From: Myxococcales bacterium
Lineage (GTDB): Bacteria > Myxococcota_A > Polyangia > Polyangiales > Houyiibacteriaceae
Reading direction: 5' to 3'
Assembly: GCA_029863605.1 (NCBI GenBank)
Contig: JAOTVB010000008.1
Location: 62,001-126,000 of the forward strand
DNA length: 64,000 nt
This document shows, piece after piece, positions 36,987 to 45,947 of the stretch. The position numbers were made by a program, and so were the translations under genes. Below the pieces are notes generated by a model. That model saw only the letters and a program-made list of their open reading frames with translations. It had not been told where the DNA came from and ran no database searches. How positions within the stretch are numbered: the stretch's first letter is position 1; each line of letters begins with the position of its first letter.

Positions 36987-38091
36987 ACCGACGCAGCAGA
37001 ACGAGCAAGAACGCGGCTGCCCAGATGGCGCCGAAGCGGCTCGACATTTGTGAGACCTGGCACCCCGAACCGGCGGGTACCGGCCTCCCCCCAGGAATAT
37101 TCTCGTTGGTCGGGGGCGGCTCGATTCCGCAGGGCTCACCATTGCACGAAGTCTCTTCACAGAGACTGTCACCACCCCAACCTTCTGCGCACAGTCGAGA
37201 CACGATCGGGGCGAAGTAGTGAATAGCCTCGCCCGCTTGGATGTCGTCGAAGGTTTCCACGCGATTGCACTGTTCTTCGGAGGAAAGCACGTAATCGGGG
37301 GCACGGCCGGCCACGAGAATCCCAGCAAGCTCATTGTTGGAGTCGAAGGTGGCGCTCCCGGAGTGGCCTGCAAAAGCGTCCGGGTTCGCCACGAAGTAGT
37401 CGAGGGTCGCAGTTCGAGGATCCGCAACCGTTCCCCCGGAATCGATCTTTGCGGGGAGGCCGCTGCCAAACCCGATCATCGTGAGTGGCTCCTGCTCCAC
37501 CAAGGGAGTCGTAGCGGGACGGACGGGCGCGGGCTGATGATCACCGGCCACCGGCCGGTCGAGTTGAATCACCGCAAAGTCGGGCGTCAGGGAGTCGCCG
37601 AAAGTCTCCTCGCGGAGCACGATCTGGTTGCAGCGGTAGACGTCCTCATCCTCGATCCTCGCAAGCTGCGTAGGACCGTCGAGGTAGTAGTCGAAGACGT
37701 AGCTCTTACTCTCGCAGTCGGTTTGGCTCCGAACGCAGTGACCGGCAGTCAAGACGAGATCGTCGTCGATCAACACCCCCGAGCAGGTTGCCGCGGTGGG
37801 TTGGTCGGCGAAGCGCTCGTCGTCACAGAGACCCTTGGATTGCTGAAGTGATCTCGAAAAGATAATGTACGTGCCGCCAGGATCCCGCTCCAGTTGGTCG
37901 CTGTCGATCAGGGCGACGATCGACTGCCGTGTGATCTGGCGAAGCTCGTCGCTCGGATGATCGTAGACCTCGAGGCGATCGTCCGCCCCATAGACGACAG
38001 GGGCTGCGAGCTCCCCGACGAACGCCTGTTCGTCAGCACCACAAGCCACCCCGAAAACGACAAGAAAGACCAAGCCCCAGCGCGCGCGCAT
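36967..38091 (-). CDS. Trypsin-like serine protease with lipobox and C-terminal Cys-TM-Arg tail
   Basis: SGVLIDDDLVLTAGHCV, ...DFAVIQLDRPV, GHSGSATFD; C-terminal GCQVSQMSSRFGAIWAAAFLLVLLRRFRR. Confidence 0.82.
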   Translation of the reverse strand: MRARWGLVFLVVFGVACGADEQAFVGELAAPVVYGADDRLEVYDHPSDELRQITRQSIVALIDSDQLERDPGGTYIIFSRSLQQSKGLCDDERFADQPTAATCSGVLIDDDLVLTAGHCVRSQTDCESKSYVFDYYLDGPTQLARIEDEDVYRCNQIVLREETFGDSLTPDFAVIQLDRPVAGDHQPAPVRPATTPLVEQEPLTMIGFGSGLPAKIDSGGTVADPRTATLDYFVANPDAFAGHSGSATFDSNNELAGILVAGRAPDYVLSSEEQCNRVETFDDIQAGEAIHYFAPIVSRLCAEGWGGDSLCEETSCNGEPCGIEPPPTNENIPGGRPVPAGSGCQVSQMSSRFGAIWAAAFLLVLLRRFRRSIV

Positions 38092-38125
38092 ATCACTAAA
38101 ATCTAAGGCCAAAATGGGCCCGATG

Positions 38126-39559
38126 CTACTCGGAGACTCGAACTTGGATGCTAGTCACCAAATCCCCGGTCGCAGTGGCGACATCGGACACTACGACCAC
38201 AGGCTGGCCAGCCTCGATGACATTCCGCTCTCGCAACTTGGCCATGGCGTTGACGATGGTCTTCTCGGGGTCTTTTGAGAGATTCATCCGAAAAGGGACG
38301 ACCGAACGAATGAGCCAAAGCTTTCGACGGGTCGTGCTCATGTTCGTGAAGGCGTAGATCACTGCCCGCCTGGGTCGATAGCTGGCAACGAGCTGACCGA
38401 ATTGCCCGCGCCGTGTCATCACGACGATAGCGCGCGCGCCGAGCGAATCCGCAAGCCTGCAAGCTCCTTGCGCGATGTGACCGCGTTGTGTGGTAGGGGG
38501 CGGACGTTCGAGATAGAAATCGAGCCCAGGCCCTTCCTCGATGCGTCGCGCGATCTTGTCGAGAACTTCGACGCACCGAACGGGGTACTGCCCGGATGCT
38601 GTTTCGCCGCTGAGCATGATCGCATCGGCCTGCTCATAGACCGCATTGGCCACGTCGGTCACTTCCGCTCGAGTTGGGAGCGGATTTTCGATCATCGATT
38701 CGAGCAGATGAGTGGCCACGATGATCGGCTTTCCGGCTATCGCGCAAAGCCTCACCATCTCTCGTTGCAAAACGGGCAGCTCCTCGAAGGCAACCTCGAC
38801 GCCTAGATCGCCGCGCGCCACCATGATGCCATCGGCCTCCTTGAGGATCGCATCGAAGTTGTCGACGCCCTCCTGATTCTCGATCTTGGCGATCAATCGT
38901 TGATGCCCGCCCACTTCCTCGACGATCTGCCGAACCTCCAAGACGTCTTGGACGCCCCGGACGAATGACAGAGCAATGAAGTCCACGTCCTGCTCGATCG
39001 CAAAGGCGATGTCGTCACGATCCTTCTTGGTGATCGAAGGCAGGTTGACCCGAACGCCGGGAAGATTGACGTGCTTGCGGGAGCCCAGCGTGCCGCCATC
39101 GAGAACCCGGCATTTGAGGCGATGCTCCGAGACCTCAAGCACCTCGAGGTTGATGAGACCGTTATCGACCGTGACTCGCTCGCCGACCTCGAGGTCCTTG
39201 ACGAGGTCTTGATAGTTGACGTGAACGCTCCGTTCTTCGGCGTCGTCGGCAAGAACCGTGAAGTAGAAAACGTCCCCCGCGGCGAGGTCGAGGCTCTTGG
39301 CGAGCTCCCCGGTACGAATCTCCGGACCTTGAAGGTCCATCAAGATGGAGATCGGATGGGGTAACTTCTTGTTGAGGCTCTTGAGATTGCGGATCACCTG
39401 CAAGTGTGACGCGTGGTCGCCGTGCGACATGTTCAATCGAGCGAGGTTCATCCCGGCGCCCGCAAGCGCCGAGAGCGCGTCCCATGATCGCGTGGCGGGT
39501 CCGATTGTGCATACGATCTTGGTCAGACGCGGCTGCGGTCGCTCGGCAGGGGGCTCCAT
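38126..39559 (-). CDS. pyk: Pyruvate kinase
   Basis: [72 protein letters not shown]. Confidence 0.96.
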   Translation of the reverse strand: MEPPAERPQPRLTKIVCTIGPATRSWDALSALAGAGMNLARLNMSHGDHASHLQVIRNLKSLNKKLPHPISILMDLQGPEIRTGELAKSLDLAAGDVFYFTVLADDAEERSVHVNYQDLVKDLEVGERVTVDNGLINLEVLEVSEHRLKCRVLDGGTLGSRKHVNLPGVRVNLPSITKKDRDDIAFAIEQDVDFIALSFVRGVQDVLEVRQIVEEVGGHQRLIAKIENQEGVDNFDAILKEADGIMVARGDLGVEVAFEELPVLQREMVRLCAIAGKPIIVATHLLESMIENPLPTRAEVTDVANAVYEQADAIMLSGETASGQYPVRCVEVLDKIARRIEEGPGLDFYLERPPPTTQRGHIAQGACRLADSLGARAIVVMTRRGQFGQLVASYRPRRAVIYAFTNMSTTRRKLWLIRSVVPFRMNLSKDPEKTIVNAMAKLRERNVIEAGQPVVVVSDVATATGDLVTSIQVRVSE

Positions 39560-39581
39560 CGTTGGGCGAAGCCTACCCCGG

Positions 39582-40658
39582 TCATCTGTTGGGCGCCCCC
39601 GCAAAGCGACGTTGGATCCAGATCAGCCCGACGAACAGAAGGAACGCCGGTAGCGCGCCGCCGACCTTGGATCGGGACGCTTCACAGGAGCGGATTCCAT
39701 GGAGCTTGGCACTTGCCGGCGCGGTATAGGTCTCGGCGCCCGGCGGTCGAAACGCGATCGGTTCGGTGTCGGGAAGAAGACGAGGTGCGAAACGATCGCC
39801 TGCCGTTTGCGCAATCCACGGAAGATACGCAGAGAGCAACGTGTAGACGCCACCATCACCGCAATCGCGGTTCACGTCGGAGCGGCCCCTCGATACCAGT
39901 CCTAGTAGAAAATCGCCGTACTCCGTGGGCATGTAGAACGGGCCACCGGAATCGCCGTAGCAAGAGTCGCCCATTTGATCGGGCCGCCGCGTGAGAAGCT
40001 CTTGTGGGCCCAGGATATCGATGATGGCGTCAGAAATGTAGAGCTCGCCCGACAAGTCTTCCTCGACATCATAGACACCGTAGCCTGCCACGAAGCCTAG
40101 GTCGCCGTGTCGAACGAGCTTGTCCATCTCGGTGCGCGAAAGCATTGGAGCGTTGGGAATCCCATCGAAGGCGGTCGACAGAAAGAGCAGCGCGATATCG
40201 TTTGGTGAACCGATCCCTCCCTTTCCGGCGCCAGCACGACTTCGGCCCATGATGAAGTCGTGGTTGTACTCCTGGTGCACCCTTATCTCCGAGACGGCAC
40301 GAATCATGCTGCCGTCGACCGAAGAGCTCGACAGATGACCTGCAATGACACGGAGCGAGCTGGGCGTAGCGGGATGGACGATCCCGGGCTCCGGCTCGGT
40401 CACTGCGCAGTGGGCTGCTGTGGCGACCATGAGCGGTGAAATCAAAGCACCTGAGCAAAAGCCCGATGTTGCGCCGGTCCGCCGGATCTCAACGGTAGCG
40501 AAAATCTGTTCAGTTGTAGCTGCCCATCCCCCGACGATCGCCGCGCTCGTCGAGCGCACTTCGGCCTCGAGCTCGACGCCCGCGCCAGGGTCGCCGCACG
40601 CCGTCAAAGCACAAAAAAGGGGCGTAAGGAGAGCCTTGTGTGTCTTTGATAGAAACAT
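39582..40658 (-). CDS. Trypsin-like serine protease with lipobox and C-terminal Cys-TM-Arg tail
   Basis: [41 protein letters not shown]-terminal [30 protein letters not shown]. Confidence 0.86.
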   Translation of the reverse strand: MFLSKTHKALLTPLFCALTACGDPGAGVELEAEVRSTSAAIVGGWAATTEQIFATVEIRRTGATSGFCSGALISPLMVATAAHCAVTEPEPGIVHPATPSSLRVIAGHLSSSSVDGSMIRAVSEIRVHQEYNHDFIMGRSRAGAGKGGIGSPNDIALLFLSTAFDGIPNAPMLSRTEMDKLVRHGDLGFVAGYGVYDVEEDLSGELYISDAIIDILGPQELLTRRPDQMGDSCYGDSGGPFYMPTEYGDFLLGLVSRGRSDVNRDCGDGGVYTLLSAYLPWIAQTAGDRFAPRLLPDTEPIAFRPPGAETYTAPASAKLHGIRSCEASRSKVGGALPAFLLFVGLIWIQRRFAGAPNR

Positions 40659-40819
40659 GGGGCAAGGTAGGTGGATGTATCATGGCCGCTCCGGGGTTAC
40701 TAGAAGGGAGCTTTGTTCGCGCGCCCACAAATGACCTTTCGGTGAGGTGGCAAACTTTTGCGGCGCGGAAAACTTGGTTCATGGACCGCGCGGACCGAGA
40801 GTCGTCTTGGGGGGATGAC

Positions 40820-41425
40820 ATGAGCCGTCGCGCGCGCCGCAAAGAGGAAACACTACGCCGTATCGAAGAGGTAGGTTGGGGGCTGTTTACGACCCAAGGG
40901 TACGAAGCTACCTCCACGCGCGAGATAGCCGACGCCGCGGATATCGCTGCCGGAACGCTCTTCAACTACTTCCCGGAAAAGCGCAGCCTGCTCATTCACC
41001 TGATGCAACGGCAGATCGACGACGCAGCAAACAGTGCTTTTGAAACGATGGAAGCATCGTCGCTCGAGGAGCAACTCACTTACGTATTCTCTGCGTTGAC
41101 CCGATGCTACGCACGCGAGCGCCGGTTGAGCCGAGTGTTCATCAAGGAGCTCTTGTTTACGGACGGAAGCCAACGCGCCGATACGACAGCATGGACTTTC
41201 GGGCTCGTCAGCCGGGTTGCGGGGCTCATTGGACAGGCCAAACGTAGGGGTGAGCTGGACTCGTCCGTCGATGCGATGGACGCTGCACAGCAGGTTTTCA
41301 GCATGCACTACTTCGGCATGGTCACGTGGCTTGGCGGCACGATCCCTTCGCGAACAGCGCAAGAAAAGCAATTTCAGACGGCGCTAAGCTTGCTGTTCCG
41401 CGGCATCCGACGAACCGCGGCTTAG
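40820..41425 (+). CDS. TetR family transcriptional regulator
   Basis: RRIEEVGWGLFTTQGYEATSTREIADAADIAAGTLFNYFPEKRSLL HTH. Confidence 0.9.
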   Translation: MSRRARRKEETLRRIEEVGWGLFTTQGYEATSTREIADAADIAAGTLFNYFPEKRSLLIHLMQRQIDDAANSAFETMEASSLEEQLTYVFSALTRCYARERRLSRVFIKELLFTDGSQRADTTAWTFGLVSRVAGLIGQAKRRGELDSSVDAMDAAQQVFSMHYFGMVTWLGGTIPSRTAQEKQFQTALSLLFRGIRRTAA

Positions 41426-42319
41426 ACGGTTGTTGACGTCGCGAACGGCCGCGGCGATCTCGTCTGGCACCTCCTCTTGAAGGAAGTGGCCCGCCTGTGT
41501 CTCCGTTAGCGGGGGATCGCCGAGAAGAGCTTTCGTACGTTTGAGCGCGCGCGCCAGCACGGGATCGCGTCGGCCCCAAACCATCGCCTTGGGGCCGTTG
41601 AAAGTCCGAACGAGCTCAGCACACTCCTCGAGCGCGGGTATCGAGGTATGACCTGGGCGGTCGACCGCCATCCGCGCGGTTGCAAGGGGCGCAACCCGAT
41701 CGCGAAAACGCCGAAGCGGATAGCGATAGGCTCGAGCGACGTTACCGCGAATGGTGGACTTGTCCCCTTGAGCGAGATGCAGGGCCGCCTGGGGGAGCGG
41801 CAACACGCGGAACACGAAGTCACTCACCAAGGGTAGCTGCGAGAATCGGTGAAACGCCGTCGGCTTGAAGCCTGGCGGCGGCGCATCGAGCACCGTGTTC
41901 AGCACGACCATCCCTGCCAGTCGCTCTGGTCGCGCGACGAAAGGATGTGTCCCGATGGGTCCGCCCCAGTCCTGAACCACGAGGATCACTTCGCGAAGAT
42001 CGAGCTGGTCGATCAGCGACCCGAGCCACCGACTGTGATTTCTGACGGTATGCGCAGAGAACTGTCTCGGCTTATCGCTGAAGCCGAAGCCGATGAGGTC
42101 TGGCATGATCACCCGAAACCCTTGCCCCTGAAGGCTCAAGGCGACCTTGCGATAGAGAAACCCCCAGGTGGGATTCCCGTGCACCATGAGCACCGGCCGG
42201 CCCCGGCCCGTCTCCATCACGTGCATGTGAAGTCCGTCATCGACAGCAACCCGATACCGGGTAAACGGAACCTCAGACGCGATCCATTGGGGAAGCTCGG
42301 GTGCGGGGAGTCGTTCCAC
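41384..42319 (-). CDS. Alpha/beta hydrolase, haloalkane dehalogenase-like
   Basis: VLMVHGNPTWGFLYRKVALSLQGQGFRVIMPDLIGFGFSDKP, LVVQDWGGPIG, GHFLQEEVPDEIA. Confidence 0.87.
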   Translation of the reverse strand: MERLPAPELPQWIASEVPFTRYRVAVDDGLHMHVMETGRGRPVLMVHGNPTWGFLYRKVALSLQGQGFRVIMPDLIGFGFSDKPRQFSAHTVRNHSRWLGSLIDQLDLREVILVVQDWGGPIGTHPFVARPERLAGMVVLNTVLDAPPPGFKPTAFHRFSQLPLVSDFVFRVLPLPQAALHLAQGDKSTIRGNVARAYRYPLRRFRDRVAPLATARMAVDRPGHTSIPALEECAELVRTFNGPKAMVWGRRDPVLARALKRTKALLGDPPLTETQAGHFLQEEVPDEIAAAVRDVNNRLSRGSSDAAEQQA

Positions 42320-42371
42320 GCGGTCGAGGGTACCGCCTTGACAGTGCCAGCGCTAGTGGCGGCGGTGGCGT

Positions 42372-43358
42372 TTAGGGCGCTTCCACGATCGCTTGGACTC
42401 GCTCGAGAAGCTGCTTCGAGTAGAGCCGGCCCACGAGCGAGTCGCGTGCCCGGCGCGCCGTGGCCTCCCATGCGCCTCGAAACGGTGCCATGTCGACGAC
42501 TTCCAGGCGCTTGGCCAAGGCACGGCTAGCATCGTCATCGAGCTTGCGCCCGATTCGCATGAACTTGGCCTCAGTATCGTTCGCTGTATCGCGAATGTAG
42601 CGTTGGGCGGCTTCGGGAAGAGCCTCGAGGCGGTCCTTCTTGATGATGAATGCACCGACCACGACCCCACTCGCAGGTTTGCTCATCGTCTTGAGGGCCG
42701 CATGCCACTGGAATCCGAGCACGCCGATAGAGGACGAAATCACCGTATCGATCATGTTGGTTTGAAGACCGGGATATACCTCCGGAACTCCGAGAACGAC
42801 GCCGTTGGCCCCGGCAGCTTCGATGAACGCCTTCATCGTATATGAATCTCGCCACACCCAGGGCCTCACGCCCCGAAGATCGGCCGGGCGCTCGAGCCGG
42901 TGCTTGGAGAATAGACGCACCCGCCCTGCATCACCCCAGGCGATGAGCTCGTAGCCAGCTTCATCGAACAGTTGCGACAACTCGGGTCGCAAGCGTTCGC
43001 GAACCCGGTCGAGCTCGCTGTAGCTCGTGATCAGCCCTGGGGACTCGAGAACGAGCACTTGTCGCACCACGGCGCCGAGCCCAGCCGTTGTGAGGAGTGC
43101 CCCGTCCAACTGGCCTGCCCGTATCTTGCGAACGACGGTCCTTTCGTCTCCTGCGACGCCGCCTGCGTACATACGAACCGACACCTGACCGTTGGTGCGT
43201 TCGGCAAGCTCGCGCCGAAAGTTTTGGTATTCCCTGCCTGTCGGTGACGCGGCCGGGGCGAGCGTGGCAATGCGCAGAACATAGGCCGGCTCAGCCCGGG
43301 CTGCTGGAATCCACACATCAGCGGTGATGAGCAGAGCGAAAACGAGCAAAACGAGCAT
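42372..43358 (-). CDS. TRAP transporter substrate-binding protein (DctP-like)
   Basis: Signal peptide, LRIATLAPAASPTGREYQNFRRELAERTNGQVSVRMYAGGVAGDE, LRGVRPWVWRDS. Confidence 0.82.
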   Translation of the reverse strand: MLVLLVFALLITADVWIPAARAEPAYVLRIATLAPAASPTGREYQNFRRELAERTNGQVSVRMYAGGVAGDERTVVRKIRAGQLDGALLTTAGLGAVVRQVLVLESPGLITSYSELDRVRERLRPELSQLFDEAGYELIAWGDAGRVRLFSKHRLERPADLRGVRPWVWRDSYTMKAFIEAAGANGVVLGVPEVYPGLQTNMIDTVISSSIGVLGFQWHAALKTMSKPASGVVVGAFIIKKDRLEALPEAAQRYIRDTANDTEAKFMRIGRKLDDDASRALAKRLEVVDMAPFRGAWEATARRARDSLVGRLYSKQLLERVQAIVEAP

Positions 43359-43359
43359 T

Positions 43360-44058
43360 CTATCCGTGACGTGAGTGCATTCCATCGACTGCCCTCGACC
43401 TCCATTTGCGAAGAATGACTATGCTGATAGCAGCGATTACGACGGCGGCTACCACGAGCAATGGGCCAATCTGGTCCCATGGCCAACTCGAAACGGGGTG
43501 CGCGTCGAGCCATGCGCTCATGCGGATGCCGAGCAGAGTCGTCAGCAACGTGAATGGCGCCACTCCGAGGATCGTCCCGACGATGAAAGGCCCGACCTTA
43601 ACGCGCGAGACTCCGAGTGCATACTGGACCGTGGGGGTCGTGTAGAAGACTAGCCGCAACAGCAGCACGGTCACGAACCCGCGGGCATGCAGACGGTCGT
43701 CAAACCGACGCACGCGTCCGGGAAGCCGCTTTTGTACCCAGTCCCTCGCAACGAAGCGGGCGATCGCGAAAGAGAAAGCACCAGTGCCTACGGTGCCGAT
43801 CCAGTTCAGAAGGAAAGCATCCGTCGGGCTCCAGATCAAAGGAGCGCTGAGCAAGAAGAAGAGCCCATTGACTCCGAAGGGTTGCAGGCACGAATAGGCC
43901 ACTACGAAAAGCACGCCCCCCCAACCTCCGGCGTTTCGGATCCAAACCCGCATCGCCTCGGGGTCGACCTTTTCATAGCCTTCGGTTGCGTAGAACCAAG
44001 CAATGAGGCTGACGACGACGGCAACCAGAGCGATCTTCAGTAAGCTTCCGCGGTCCAC
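43360..44058 (-). CDS. TVP38/TMEM64 (VTT/SNARE-associated) membrane protein
   Basis: FVVAYSCLQPFGVNGLFFLLSAPLIWSPTDAFLLNWIGTVGTGAFSFAIARFVARDWVQKRLP. Confidence 0.8.
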   Translation of the reverse strand: MDRGSLLKIALVAVVVSLIAWFYATEGYEKVDPEAMRVWIRNAGGWGGVLFVVAYSCLQPFGVNGLFFLLSAPLIWSPTDAFLLNWIGTVGTGAFSFAIARFVARDWVQKRLPGRVRRFDDRLHARGFVTVLLLRLVFYTTPTVQYALGVSRVKVGPFIVGTILGVAPFTLLTTLLGIRMSAWLDAHPVSSWPWDQIGPLLVVAAVVIAAISIVILRKWRSRAVDGMHSRHG

Positions 44059-44170
44059 GCTGGGTCATGCTAACCCAGAGCCACCGCCGTCGGCCCCCAG
44101 ACTCGCCATCGCCCGGATCTGCTTCGAAAATGGGGCTAGCTGTCCTGTTTGGTTATAGTTCGCCCGGGGG

Positions 44171-45943
44171 ATGAACATCGCGAAATCACTTCCGAGGCAG
44201 TGGCCTTTGATGGCCTGCGTTGGGCTCGTGATCGTGGCCTATGCGCGTGCACCCTTCGGCGGGTTCGTGTGGGACGACGTTCACCTGATCCTCCGTGATC
44301 CGCGACTTCAGTCCTGGTCGAGCATCGTCGACGTGGTCAGCTCGTCGTTCTGGTCGGGGTCTTCTCTGACGATCAACGAGTTCTATGCGGCCGTCTATCG
44401 CCCAGTGGTCAGCGCAGCTTACCTAGTCGAAATGCAGATCTTTGGCGCGAGCCCAATCGGGTTTCACGTCGTAAATATCGTGTTGCACGTCGCTTGCACG
44501 GTTCTGTGCATTCGATGGATCGCGCAGCGCATTCCTTCTGCACCTCCACTCGCCGTCTTTTTCGGCGGCATGCTGTTTGCGGTGCACCCGAGTCGCGTGG
44601 AAACCGTCGGGTGGATCTCCGGCTGTGTCGACCTGTGGATGGTGTTCTGGATTCTGCTTGGCCTTCGAGCTTGGGAGAGCCGACGCAGCGTGCTAGCTGG
44701 GGTGCTGTTCGCCCTGGCGCTGTTGTCGAAAGAAGTCGCGGTGGTAGTGCCGCTGCTGCTGCTCACCGATCACTTCCTCCTTAGACGGGCCACGCGCATC
44801 TGGAAGCCATGGTCGATCGCGACTGCGATCATTGCGGCGGCCTTTGTTTTCCGTGTCTGGCAGGTTCCCCTTGTGGCTGCCGGCAGGCCGGGATGGGCGG
44901 AGATGCCCGAGCGCGTGCTTTCGACGCTCGGCTTTTTCGTGCAGCGCGTCGCGTTTCCATGGCCGCAGACCGTTCATCCAGCGGCCCGAGCGTACGACGA
45001 AGTTGGCAACGAGATTTTCGCACCATCGGCTGTCGCGCTAGGCGTACTGGCCGTGTTTTGCGCTGCGGCTTTGGCGTTCTTAGTGTGGCGGGGAAGGGCA
45101 AGACACCGACCTTGGCTGGCCGACTCGCTCTGGTTCTTCGTCCCGCTTCTTCCGACGCTTAACTTTCTCGATATCGATGCCGTCGCACGAGCCTCCGATC
45201 GGTTTCTCTACTGGCCACTGATGGGCGTTTGTGCGCTCGCAGCGCGCGCGGTCACTCGAGTCATCCGGCTCAACGCAACAATGCACAGCGCAATGTCAGG
45301 GCTCGCCGCGGGAACATCCGTGCTTTTCATCCTGGCGACCGCAGTTCACGTGAGTCACTTCAAGACCGACTACACTCTTTGGGCTCACGAATACGAGGTG
45401 GACCAAAGCAATACCGAGGCGCTCTGGGCGCTCGCCGGAATCGCAAAGTACGAAGGGCTCTCGGAAAGCGCTCATCAGCTGTGTACCGAGGGGTTCCAGG
45501 CTGCCGACCGCAAGCGGTATCAATGGACCGCAATTCGATTCGCGCTCTGCCAGTTGGAAACCTCGCTCGACCTGGCAACTCCAAACGACCCCGAGACCAT
45601 CGTCTATGTGCGTGGGGTGTACGACGAGCTGATGGACAAATCACTGCTATCGGCTGACCGCGGGTCCTTGATGTTCAACATTCACGTTACGAGCGAGACC
45701 ATCCGGAAGCGGTTGATGGCCGACCCCAACAGTGTCGCCCTTCCAAGGGCACGCGCTCATCTGGCGTCGGGCAATACCGACCAAGCGATCGTACAGCTCG
45801 AGCAGATCACGAAGTCCTACCCGGCGGCGAAGGCGGGTTGGCGCATGCTGATCGCGGCATACCGAGCAGCAGGTGAAGACAACCGAGCTGTCGCGGCCGC
45901 GGACCAGGCCCGCCTGCTCTTTGGAGAGGAGCTAGCGGAGTAG
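44171..45943 (+). CDS. Multi-TM protein with C-terminal TPR-like repeats (TMTC/PMT-like), paralog 1
   Basis: GGFVWDDVHLILRDPRLQ, FHVVNIVLHVACT, HPSRVETVGWISGCVDLWMVFW. Confidence 0.75.
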   Translation: MNIAKSLPRQWPLMACVGLVIVAYARAPFGGFVWDDVHLILRDPRLQSWSSIVDVVSSSFWSGSSLTINEFYAAVYRPVVSAAYLVEMQIFGASPIGFHVVNIVLHVACTVLCIRWIAQRIPSAPPLAVFFGGMLFAVHPSRVETVGWISGCVDLWMVFWILLGLRAWESRRSVLAGVLFALALLSKEVAVVVPLLLLTDHFLLRRATRIWKPWSIATAIIAAAFVFRVWQVPLVAAGRPGWAEMPERVLSTLGFFVQRVAFPWPQTVHPAARAYDEVGNEIFAPSAVALGVLAVFCAAALAFLVWRGRARHRPWLADSLWFFVPLLPTLNFLDIDAVARASDRFLYWPLMGVCALAARAVTRVIRLNATMHSAMSGLAAGTSVLFILATAVHVSHFKTDYTLWAHEYEVDQSNTEALWALAGIAKYEGLSESAHQLCTEGFQAADRKRYQWTAIRFALCQLETSLDLATPNDPETIVYVRGVYDELMDKSLLSADRGSLMFNIHVTSETIRKRLMADPNSVALPRARAHLASGNTDQAIVQLEQITKSYPAAKAGWRMLIAAYRAAGEDNRAVAAADQARLLFGEELAE

Positions 45944-45947
45944 AACG

